Shown in pieces: positions 7,470-14,129 of a DNA stretch of 21,328 bases (positions within the stretch are counted from its first letter, which is position 1; every line of letters starts with the position of its first letter). Both the position numbers and the translations under genes were made by a program. Below the pieces are notes generated by a model, which did no database searches, was not told the DNA's origin, and saw only the letters and a list, made by a program, of their open reading frames with translations. The DNA is taken from positions 1-21,328 of the forward strand of contig JAXFPC010000047.1 in assembly GCA_034180005.1 (NCBI GenBank), read 5' to 3'. Source of the DNA: JAXFPC01 sp034180005. GTDB lineage: Bacteria; Bacillota; Negativicutes; Acidaminococcales; Acidaminococcaceae.

Positions 7470-8135
7470 TTGATTAAGGCAATTTTATTCGATCTTGACG
7501 GTACGCTTATTGACACAGTGGAATTGATTATCGAAACATTTCAACACACTGCCAGAACTGTTCTGCAACGAGAGTTGTCGCGCGAGGAGATAGTGCCTAC
7601 TTTCGGATTGACTTTAGCAGAAGCTTTCGCAGGTTTTACCGACGATGCAGCTATGGCCGAAAGAATGCGCGAAGCCTACAGAGAGTACAACGAGATTCAT
7701 CATGACAGACTGATTTCCAGGATAGACGGTGTGGAGGATGTGCTGGGCAAAATTGCTCAAGCCGGATACAAACAAGCGGTAGTTACATCCAAAAAAAGAC
7801 TTATGGCGCAGCGCGGGTTGCGTTGCTGCGGCTTGGAAGCTTATATTGAAACCATAGTCGCTTGCGGAGAAACTGTTATGGCGAAACCTCATCCGGAACC
7901 TATGCTTAAGGCCTGCCGACTGCTCGGCGTCGCGCCGGAGGAGTGCCTGTGCATCGGTGACAGCCCTTTTGATCTGCAAAGCGGCAAAAGCGCCGGAACG
8001 CTGACGGCAGCCGTACGTTATACTGCGTACGACTGGCAAAGGCTGCTGCAGGAGGGGCAACCTGATTTTATAATAAATGAACCTTCGGATATTTTAGACA
8101 TACTTGAAGGCTTGCGAAAGGGAAGGTCTATATGA
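7470..8135 (+). CDS. HAD-superfamily phosphatase (PpaX/phosphoglycolate phosphatase-like)
   Basis: A 221-residue hydrolase with all four HAD motifs: nucleophile D8 and acid D10 in FDLDGTLIDT, the Ser/Thr of motif II in VVTSKK, K139 in AKPHPEP, and D164/D168 in CIGDSPFD. A helical C1 cap lies between motifs I and II. Its closest general type is PpaX (pyrophosphatase) or Gph. As first gene of an S-adenosylmethionine by-product operon it could instead dephosphorylate a sugar phosphate such as 5-deoxyribose-1-P or 5-deoxyribulose-1-P; that role is inferred from context only. It starts at TTG 7470 with AGGCAGG about 10 bases upstream, and its stop overlaps the mtnP start by four bases. Confidence 0.85.
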   Translation: MIKAILFDLDGTLIDTVELIIETFQHTARTVLQRELSREEIVPTFGLTLAEAFAGFTDDAAMAERMREAYREYNEIHHDRLISRIDGVEDVLGKIAQAGYKQAVVTSKKRLMAQRGLRCCGLEAYIETIVACGETVMAKPHPEPMLKACRLLGVAPEECLCIGDSPFDLQSGKSAGTLTAAVRYTAYDWQRLLQEGQPDFIINEPSDILDILEGLRKGRSI

Positions 8136-8929
8136 GAAAAATAGGTATTATTGGCGGTACTGGCATTTATAATCCTCAGGAACTGCAAAATTTTGAGGCA
8201 AAAATTATACAAACTCCCTACGGTGATGCTCTGTGTAATTTAGGCAGCATGAGCGGCAATCAGGTGGCTTTTATAACGCGCCACGGAACAGGACACAGCG
8301 TTCCGCCGCATAAAGTAAATTATCGGGCCAATATTTGGGCTTTAAAAAGTTTGGGGACTGAAGAAATATTTGCCACCACTGCTGTCGGATCGCTGAACAA
8401 TGATATGCGTCCGGGACATTTCGTCGTCTGCGATAATGCATTGGATTTTACTAAAAGCAGAATAAATACTTTTTATGATACTCCGGAAAGAGGGGTGGCT
8501 CACGTTGATTTTTCTTATCCCTACTGTCCTGAGTTGCGCCGCAAGGTTATCAATTGTCTTAAAAATACGGATATAGTCTTTCATGAACGCGGCGTGTATG
8601 TGTGCACGGAGGGACCGCGTTTTGAAACGGCTGCGGAAATAAGAATGTTTGCCCAGCTCGGCGGTGACGTTGTCGGCATGACCAATATTCCGGAATCTCT
8701 GTTGGCCAGAGAGGCGGAAATGTGCTACACGAACTGCTCTATCGTCACCAATATGGGAGCAGGAATTTCACCCACGCCGCTTTCTCACATGGAAGTTGTT
8801 CAAGCCATGAAAGAAAGCATCAGAAAAATGGAACTTTTGATCAGCAGTTTTATTAATAATAATGAGCAGCGCGCCACAGTGTGCGGATGCGGAACTGCCA
8901 TGAGAGAATTCGGCGGTTTCAAACTGTGA
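8132..8929 (+). CDS. mtnP: S-methyl-5'-thioadenosine/thioinosine phosphorylase
   Basis: A purine nucleoside phosphorylase of the PNP/MTAP family (265 residues) that splits methylthio-nucleosides with phosphate to a free base and methylthioribose-1-phosphate. Motifs are IGIIGGTGIY (phosphate binding), TRHGTGHSVPPHKVNYRANI, CTEGPRFETAAEIRMF, VGMTNIPESLLAREAEMCY and MGAGISPTPLSHMEV. The residue aligned with human MTAP Asp220 (which reads a 6-amino group) is Asn207 in IVTNMG, as in true PNPs (human Asn243). This suggests a 6-oxopurine substrate such as methylthioinosine, in line with the deaminase MtaD in the same operon. An AGGGAAGG site lies about 7 bases upstream; it overlaps the HAD gene by ATGA and is 7 bases from mtnA. 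The C-terminal tail has a CGCG cysteine pair of unknown role. Confidence 0.9.
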   Translation: MRKIGIIGGTGIYNPQELQNFEAKIIQTPYGDALCNLGSMSGNQVAFITRHGTGHSVPPHKVNYRANIWALKSLGTEEIFATTAVGSLNNDMRPGHFVVCDNALDFTKSRINTFYDTPERGVAHVDFSYPYCPELRRKVINCLKNTDIVFHERGVYVCTEGPRFETAAEIRMFAQLGGDVVGMTNIPESLLAREAEMCYTNCSIVTNMGAGISPTPLSHMEVVQAMKESIRKMELLISSFINNNEQRATVCGCGTAMREFGGFKL

Positions 8930-8936
8930 GGCGGTT

Positions 8937-9989
8937 ATGACAATGGAAACAATGCGTTGGCAGCGGGATAAACTGATTATCCTGGATCAGACGAAACTGC
9001 CTACAGTAATAGAGCATATAATTTGCGAAGACTATCTGCGCGTCAAAACAGCTATTGCAAGGTTGGAAGTACGAGGAGCTCCCGCCATTGGAGCTGCCGC
9101 CGCTTTCGCCATGGTTTTGGGCGCCAAAGCTTTGCAGAATGGAAATTTTTTGACGGAGCTTGACGCTATCCGCAAAGATTTGAACAGTGCCAGACCAACG
9201 GCCGTAAATCTTTCTTGGGGAACAGGAGAGATATTTTCTTTGGCGGAACGTTGTGCTGCGGAAGGAATGGAATATGCGGCACTACTTGAACGTTTGGAAC
9301 AACGAGCTGCAGAAATTTACTCGGAAGATATCTCCGTCAATAGAAGTATCGGCAAATTCGGCGCTTCGCTGTTGCGGAATAACGCCGTAGTACTTACCCA
9401 CTGCAATGCCGGAGCTTTGGCAACGTGCGGCTGGGGTACGGCTTTGGGCGTTGTTCGGGAAGCTTATAACCAAGGAAAGATACGTATGGTGTATGCTGAC
9501 GAAACACGACCTCTGTTGCAGGGAGCAAGACTCACAGCGTTGGAACTCAGCGAAGAGGGAATACCGGTGACCGTAATTACGGACGGCATGGCGGCATGGA
9601 CGATGAAAACCAAAGGGGTGGATGCGGTTATAGTCGGAGCTGACAGAATAGCGGCCAACGGAGATACCGCTAATAAAATAGGGACCTATGGCGTCGCTCT
9701 GGCTGCCAACGCTCACGGGATACCCTTTTATGTGGCGGCGCCTTTGAGTACTTTTGACATCACTGTTGCCGGCGGTGAGGAAATAGTAATAGAAGAGCGT
9801 TCTCCGGAAGAAGTAAAAACTTTAGCCGGCATTCGAACGGTTCCGTCCAACGCGCTTGTCTACAATCCCTCCTTTGATGTTACACCGTCAAGTTTGATTG
9901 CGGGAATTATCACGGAGCGCGGCATTATCACCGCTCCTTATGAAGAAAATATTAAAGCTGTACATAATAAGCATAAAAAAGGAGAATAA
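8937..9989 (+). CDS. mtnA: S-methyl-5-thioribose-1-phosphate isomerase
   Basis: Isomerises 5-methylthioribose-1-phosphate (and, in relatives, 5-deoxyribose-1-phosphate) to the ribulose-1-phosphate. It is a 350-residue member of the eIF2B-like family. Motifs are RGAPAIGAAAAFAMVL, the catalytic cysteine C156 in LTHCNAGALAT, DGMAAW, and VGADRIAANGDTANKIGTY with the catalytic D236. Full family length, nothing missing. GAGG overlapping the mtnP stop serves as ribosome binding site for ATG 8937; a second in-frame ATG lies at 8943. No mtnK kinase is needed because the phosphorylase just upstream delivers the 1-phosphate directly. Confidence 0.95.
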   Translation: MTMETMRWQRDKLIILDQTKLPTVIEHIICEDYLRVKTAIARLEVRGAPAIGAAAAFAMVLGAKALQNGNFLTELDAIRKDLNSARPTAVNLSWGTGEIFSLAERCAAEGMEYAALLERLEQRAAEIYSEDISVNRSIGKFGASLLRNNAVVLTHCNAGALATCGWGTALGVVREAYNQGKIRMVYADETRPLLQGARLTALELSEEGIPVTVITDGMAAWTMKTKGVDAVIVGADRIAANGDTANKIGTYGVALAANAHGIPFYVAAPLSTFDITVAGGEEIVIEERSPEEVKTLAGIRTVPSNALVYNPSFDVTPSSLIAGIITERGIITAPYEENIKAVHNKHKKGE

Positions 9990-9995
9990 AATATT

Positions 9996-11240
9996 ATGCA
10001 GAGTATTATCAGAGATCTTCAGCTGGCTCAAGCAGGACATCAACGCATTGCCTGGGTTAAAGAATATATGCCTCTCTTGAACATATTAAATGATGAGTAC
10101 GGTAAGAGTAAACCTTTTGCAGGGCTGAATATTATCGTTACAATTCATTTGGAAGCTAAAACTGCTTATTTAGCACAAGTGCTGCAACATGCAGGAGCCA
10201 ATGTGGTCGTGACCGGCAGCAATCCTTTGTCCACTCAGGATGAGATTGCCGCGGCTCTTGTCGACAGCGGCATAACTGTTTTTGCCACCCACGGATGCAC
10301 TCCTGAAGAGTATGATGATTTTTTGCGCAAAGCACTGGAAGTTAAACCGGACCTCATTATAGACGATGGAGGAGATCTGGTGAATATGCTTCACGGAGAA
10401 CGTCGCGATCTTATCGAAAGGCTCATCGGCGGCAGTGAAGAAACCACTACGGGAGTTCATCGTCTGAAGGCTTTGGCGGCGAACGGTAAATTGGCATTTC
10501 CTATGATTGCGGTCAACGACGCTTACTGCAAATATCTTTTTGATAATCGCTACGGTACAGGACAATCCACGTGGGACGGTATTATGAGAACTACGAATAT
10601 GTCCGTGGCCGGGAAAAATGTCGTGGTAGCCGGTTACGGCTGGTGCGGCAAAGGCGTTGCTATGCGCGCCAAGGGAATGGGCGCCAATGTTATTGTCACG
10701 GAAATTGATCCTATAAAAGGTATCGAGGCAGTTTTCGACGGCTTCAGAGTTATGACCATGCAGGAAGCTGCCGCGATAGGCGACATTTTTATTACTGTTA
10801 CCGGCTGCAAAGATGTTATTACCAAGAAGCACATGGCAGTCATGAAAAATGGAGCGGTAATGTGTAATGCCGGACATTTTGACGTAGAAATAAATAAAAA
10901 CCACTTAGAGGAACTTTCTGTAAGCGTACCTTACGAGGTTCGTAAAAATATCGTTACTTATACTACTGCCGACGGCAGAAAATTGAATTTGCTGGGAGAG
11001 GGGCGGCTTGTAAATCTTGCGTGCGGTGACGGACATCCTATCGAAGTCATGGATCTTTCTTTTGCCATGCAGTTTTTGGCAATGAAGTATTTATTGGATC
11101 ATAAAGATACTTTGGAAAATAAATTATACGTGCTGCCTGAGGAACTTAATACGGAAGTTGCCAAGTTGAAGCTTGCAGCCATGGGAGCTTCTTTGGATGT
11201 CCTTTCGGAAGAGCAGAAAAATTATTTGGCTTCAGAATGA
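9996..11240 (+). CDS. ahcY: Archaeal-type S-adenosylhomocysteine / S-inosylhomocysteine hydrolase
   Basis: An NAD-dependent hydrolase (414 residues) that releases homocysteine from SAH or its deaminated form SIH. Catalytic features kept: NPLSTQDE, DDGGDLVNMLH, EETTTGVHRLK, the N-x5-K-x3-DN block in VNDAYCKYLFDNRYG, the NAD site VVAGYGWCGKGVAMRAKGMG, GHFDVEI and ACGDGHP. The base-pocket segment reads H51-L-E53-A-K55-T, where human SAHH has H55-M-T57-V-E59-T. The C-terminal Lys/Tyr tail of the eukaryotic type (DHYRY) is absent. Both traits mark the archaeal/Thermotoga-like group, which includes the S-inosylhomocysteine hydrolase of Methanocaldococcus. With mtaD two genes downstream, SIH is a realistic substrate. 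AGGAGA (about 9980-9984) sets the start; the stop overlaps the aldolase start by ATGA. Confidence 0.9.
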   Translation: MQSIIRDLQLAQAGHQRIAWVKEYMPLLNILNDEYGKSKPFAGLNIIVTIHLEAKTAYLAQVLQHAGANVVVTGSNPLSTQDEIAAALVDSGITVFATHGCTPEEYDDFLRKALEVKPDLIIDDGGDLVNMLHGERRDLIERLIGGSEETTTGVHRLKALAANGKLAFPMIAVNDAYCKYLFDNRYGTGQSTWDGIMRTTNMSVAGKNVVVAGYGWCGKGVAMRAKGMGANVIVTEIDPIKGIEAVFDGFRVMTMQEAAAIGDIFITVTGCKDVITKKHMAVMKNGAVMCNAGHFDVEINKNHLEELSVSVPYEVRKNIVTYTTADGRKLNLLGEGRLVNLACGDGHPIEVMDLSFAMQFLAMKYLLDHKDTLENKLYVLPEELNTEVAKLKLAAMGASLDVLSEEQKNYLASE

Positions 11241-11935
11241 TTTTGTTGCAGGCGACGGTGATGCATATGAATTATCCAAATAAAAATACCGCCCGCGCGG
11301 CAATAGTAAATACAGGCAAAGAATTGCTCAAGAAAGGTCTTGTGGCAGGTTCATGGGGGAATATAAGCATAAAATTGAGCGCTGAAACTTTTGCCGTTAC
11401 TCCGTCAGGACGCAGCTATGAAAAATTACTGCCGGAAGATATTGTCATCACGGATATGGACATAAAGACATTGGAAGGAAGCCTGATTCCCTCAAGTGAA
11501 TCCTTGCTGCATGCCGCAATTTATAAAAACCGTCCGGAAGCAGGAGCGATAATTCATACCCACAGCATTTATGCCAGTGCTTTGGCAGCTATGCGGAAAC
11601 CAGTTCCGGGAATAATAGAGGATATTGTACAGATAATCGGCGGCGGTGTTGATTGTGCTGCTTACGCTTTACCGGGAACACCGCAGCTGGCTGAAAATGC
11701 TGTAGCTGCTTTGCATGGCAAGAAAGCTGTGCTGCTGGCAAATCACGGTGCCGTATGTTGGGGGACAAACATCGATGATGCACTGATGGTAGCTGTCATC
11801 TTAGAAAAAGCCGCTCAAATCGCGGTTATTTGCCAAAGCTGCGGCGGTGCTGTCGCTTTAAGTGATGAAGATAATGAAATCATGCACAATTTCTACGAAG
11901 AACATTATCACAAACGTCAGATGTGCGAGGAATAA
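11237..11935 (+). CDS. Class II aldolase (FucA/Ald2-like), probable 5-substituted ribulose-1-P aldolase
   Basis: A zinc-dependent class II aldolase/adducin-family enzyme. GSWGNIS and VTPSGRSYEKL form the phosphate-binding part. E88 (SSES) is the catalytic acid/base. Zinc ligands are H107 and H109 (IIHTHS) and H170 (ANHGAVCWG). Length and pattern resemble L-fuculose-1-P aldolase and the Ald2/DrdA aldolases, which cleave methylthioribulose-1-P or 5-deoxyribulose-1-P to dihydroxyacetone phosphate and methylthioacetaldehyde or acetaldehyde. The substrate here is inferred from mtnP-mtnA in the same operon. MtnB dehydratase, of the same superfamily, is the alternative, but its downstream partners are not present in the window. 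The ATG at 11237 overlaps ahcY but lacks a ribosome binding site; ATG 11261 or 11267 fits the usual family N-terminus better. Confidence 0.88.
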   Translation: MILLQATVMHMNYPNKNTARAAIVNTGKELLKKGLVAGSWGNISIKLSAETFAVTPSGRSYEKLLPEDIVITDMDIKTLEGSLIPSSESLLHAAIYKNRPEAGAIIHTHSIYASALAAMRKPVPGIIEDIVQIIGGGVDCAAYALPGTPQLAENAVAALHGKKAVLLANHGAVCWGTNIDDALMVAVILEKAAQIAVICQSCGGAVALSDEDNEIMHNFYEEHYHKRQMCEE

Positions 11936-11951
11936 AAGGAGGACGTAGGAT

Positions 11952-13235
11952 ATGAGCGCGCTGGTTATCAAAAACATTGAGTTGTTGCACACACCCTTTG
12001 GCTGCGAGCAAATTATAATTATTGCAGACGGAAAGATAACTTATGCAGGTGATGACATCACTAAGATTCCTGCCGATGCCGAGATATTGGACGGGCAAGG
12101 GATGCTTGCCACTCCCGGCATGGTAAATACGCACGGTCACGTATCCATGACATTGCTGCGCAGTTATGCTGACGATATGCAGCTCATGGATTGGCTGCAA
12201 AATAAAATTTGGCCCATCGAAGATAAAATGCGTGCCGAGGATATTTATTGGGGCGCAATGTTGGGTATCGCGGAAATGCTTAAGAGCGGAACAACATGCT
12301 TTGCCGATATGTACGCTTTTATGGAAGATGTGGCGCAAGCCTGCGCCGAAACGGGCATCAGAGCCAACCTTTGCAGGGGATTGATAGGCGTTGTTCCCGA
12401 TAAGGACAAAAAACTTGCGGAGAACAATGTTTTAGCAGCAAACTGGCAAAATTATGATAACGGACGCATTCGTATAAGCTACGGGCCTCATGCGCCGTAC
12501 ACTTGCCCTCCTGAATACATTGAACGAGTCTTGCGCGCAGCTGCGGATAATAATTGCGAAATACAAATCCATTTGTGTGAAACAAAGATTGAAGTTGAAA
12601 ATTGTACTAAAGAACACGGCATGACGCCGATTGAATTGATGCACAAGCTGGGATTATTCGAATTGGGAACAATAGCGGCGCACTGCGTACATTTAACAGA
12701 TTCCGACATGGAGATCCTGGCTGAGAAAAATGTTCGTGTGGCACACTGTCCCCAGAGTAATTTAAAGCTGGCCAGCGGTATCGCCGACGTGAACAAGATG
12801 CTTGCCAAGGGAATTTGCATAGGTTTGGGAACTGACGGAGCGTCCAGCAATAATAATTTGGATATGCTGGAAGAGTGCAGGATAACTGCCATGCTGCATA
12901 AAGCTGTTTCCGGAAATCCTTTGGCAGTTCCGGCAGCTAAAGCCTGGGAGATGGCAACTTCCGGCGGTGCGGCTGTATTGGGTTTTAAAAATCTCGGAAC
13001 ATTGGAAACCGGTCAAAGTGCGGATATAGTGCTTTGGAATATGGAAAAACCGCATTGGTACCCGCGTAACAATAAACTTTCGCAGCTTGTTTATGCAGCA
13101 GCAAGCTCCGACGCGGATACTGTAATGATAGCCGGAAAGGTAGTTCTGCGGGGCGGAAAACTTGTAACATGTGACGAAGAAAAAATATATGCGGAAGCTG
13201 AAATATGCGCCAGACGATTAAAGTCTGCAATGTAA
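11952..13235 (+). CDS. mtaD: 5-methylthioadenosine/S-adenosylhomocysteine deaminase
   Basis: An amidohydrolase (427 residues) that deaminates MTA, SAH and often 5'-deoxyadenosine to the inosine analogues plus ammonia. Metal ligands and catalytic residues: H61-x-H63 in MVNTHGHVSM, H207 and E210 in IHLCET, and D295 in GLGTDGASSNNNLDML. Further family motifs are LLRSYADDMQLMDWLQ, AAHCVHL and HCPQSNLKLASG. The common NTHTH is NTHGH here, with both histidines kept. AGGAGG (about 11938-11943) lies 8 bases before ATG 11952, the strongest ribosome binding site in the operon. Position last in the operon with mtnP, mtnA and ahcY argues that MTA and SAH enter salvage by deamination. DadD (5'-deoxyadenosine deaminase) is the nearest alternative name. 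Confidence 0.93.
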   Translation: MSALVIKNIELLHTPFGCEQIIIIADGKITYAGDDITKIPADAEILDGQGMLATPGMVNTHGHVSMTLLRSYADDMQLMDWLQNKIWPIEDKMRAEDIYWGAMLGIAEMLKSGTTCFADMYAFMEDVAQACAETGIRANLCRGLIGVVPDKDKKLAENNVLAANWQNYDNGRIRISYGPHAPYTCPPEYIERVLRAAADNNCEIQIHLCETKIEVENCTKEHGMTPIELMHKLGLFELGTIAAHCVHLTDSDMEILAEKNVRVAHCPQSNLKLASGIADVNKMLAKGICIGLGTDGASSNNNLDMLEECRITAMLHKAVSGNPLAVPAAKAWEMATSGGAAVLGFKNLGTLETGQSADIVLWNMEKPHWYPRNNKLSQLVYAAASSDADTVMIAGKVVLRGGKLVTCDEEKIYAEAEICARRLKSAM

Positions 13236-13264
13236 TTGTCAGAAAAATCTACTACTGATAAATT
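13236..13264 (+). promoter_or_regulatory. Weak promoter candidate before nfnA
   Basis: TTGTCA (13236-13241) and TAAATT (13259-13264) are 17 bases apart in the 51-base gap between mtaD and nfnA. The -10 box matches only four of six bases. No terminator is visible in this gap, so nfnAB may also be read through from the salvage operon. Confidence 0.3.
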
Positions 13265-13286
13265 TTAATTTCTTGGAGGTATTGTT

Positions 13287-14129
13287 GTGGCTAAAATTAT
13301 TGAGAAATCCTGTTTAGCTCCGGCTGTGTACGAGTTTATTGTAGACGCTCCGTTGATTGCGGCAAAATGTAAACCGGGACAGTTTGTGATTATCAGAACG
13401 GATGAAACCGGAGAGAGAATACCACTTACTATTGCCGATTTTGACAGACATGTCGGACATATAACTTTAATCGTGCAGGCTGTGGGCAATTCTACAAACC
13501 ATCTTTGTGACAACTTCGATATCGGCGATGATATTCTTGATGTTATCGGACCCTTAGGACAACCGTCGGAAATGGAAAATTTCGGCACAGTAGTAGTTGT
13601 AGGCGGCGGCATCGGTGTCGCTCCCGTATATCCCATAGCGCGTGCGTATCACGAACTTGGCAATAAAGTTATTTCCATTATCGGAGCGCGCAGCAAAGAT
13701 CTTGTCATTTGGCAGGAAAAAATGCAGGCAGTCAGCGATGAACTTATCTTAACAACTGATGACGGCAGCGCCGGCTGTAAAGGTTTTGTAACCGGACCTT
13801 TGCAAGATATGCTGGAGCGCGGGGAGAAAATAGATTTGGTTCTGGCGATAGGGCCTGTCATCATGATGAAAAATGTGGCTGCCGTGACCAAGCCTTTTGG
13901 AGTAAAAACAACGGCCAGCCTTAACACGATCATGGTTGACGGCACGGGTATGTGCGGCGGCTGTCGCGTGATGATAGGCGACGAGAATAAATTTGCCTGC
14001 GTGGACGGACCTGAATTTGACGCACATAAAATAGATTTTGCCAACCTTCTTATGCGTCAGCAGATGTATAAAACACAAGAATCTTTGGAATACGGATGCG
14101 GAGGTAAGTGCAAATGCGTGGAGGAATGA
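13287..14129 (+). CDS. nfnA: NADH-dependent reduced ferredoxin:NADP+ oxidoreductase, alpha subunit
   Basis: Small subunit (280 residues) of the cytosolic flavin-bifurcating NfnAB complex, which couples ferredoxin, NADH and NADPH pools in anaerobes. It has the ferredoxin-NADP reductase fold: FAD part KPGQFVIIRTDETGERIPLT, then NAD part VVVGGGIGVAPVYPIARAYH and IGARSKDLVIW. The C-terminal [2Fe-2S] site is DGTGMCGGC with D218, C223, C226 and C238; NfnA clusters are known to use an Asp together with three Cys. PyrK/SudB-type proteins are similar, but the nfnB gene directly behind makes NfnA the firm call. Start is GTG 13287 (or TTG 13284) with GGAGG at 13275-13279. It overlaps nfnB by 16 bases. 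Confidence 0.93.
   Translation: MAKIIEKSCLAPAVYEFIVDAPLIAAKCKPGQFVIIRTDETGERIPLTIADFDRHVGHITLIVQAVGNSTNHLCDNFDIGDDILDVIGPLGQPSEMENFGTVVVVGGGIGVAPVYPIARAYHELGNKVISIIGARSKDLVIWQEKMQAVSDELILTTDDGSAGCKGFVTGPLQDMLERGEKIDLVLAIGPVIMMKNVAAVTKPFGVKTTASLNTIMVDGTGMCGGCRVMIGDENKFACVDGPEFDAHKIDFANLLMRQQMYKTQESLEYGCGGKCKCVEE

Noticed and set aside
10170..10904. 244-codon open frame on the minus strand
   Set aside because: It lies wholly antisense to the well-supported SAH hydrolase gene, shows no family motif and no ribosome binding site; it is a shadow of the coding strand.
11237..11935. Reading the class II aldolase as MtnB dehydratase
   Set aside because: Same superfamily, but the sequence pattern is closer to FucA/Ald2, and the enzymes needed after MtnB (MtnW/X/C/D) are not in the window. 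Kept only as an alternative.
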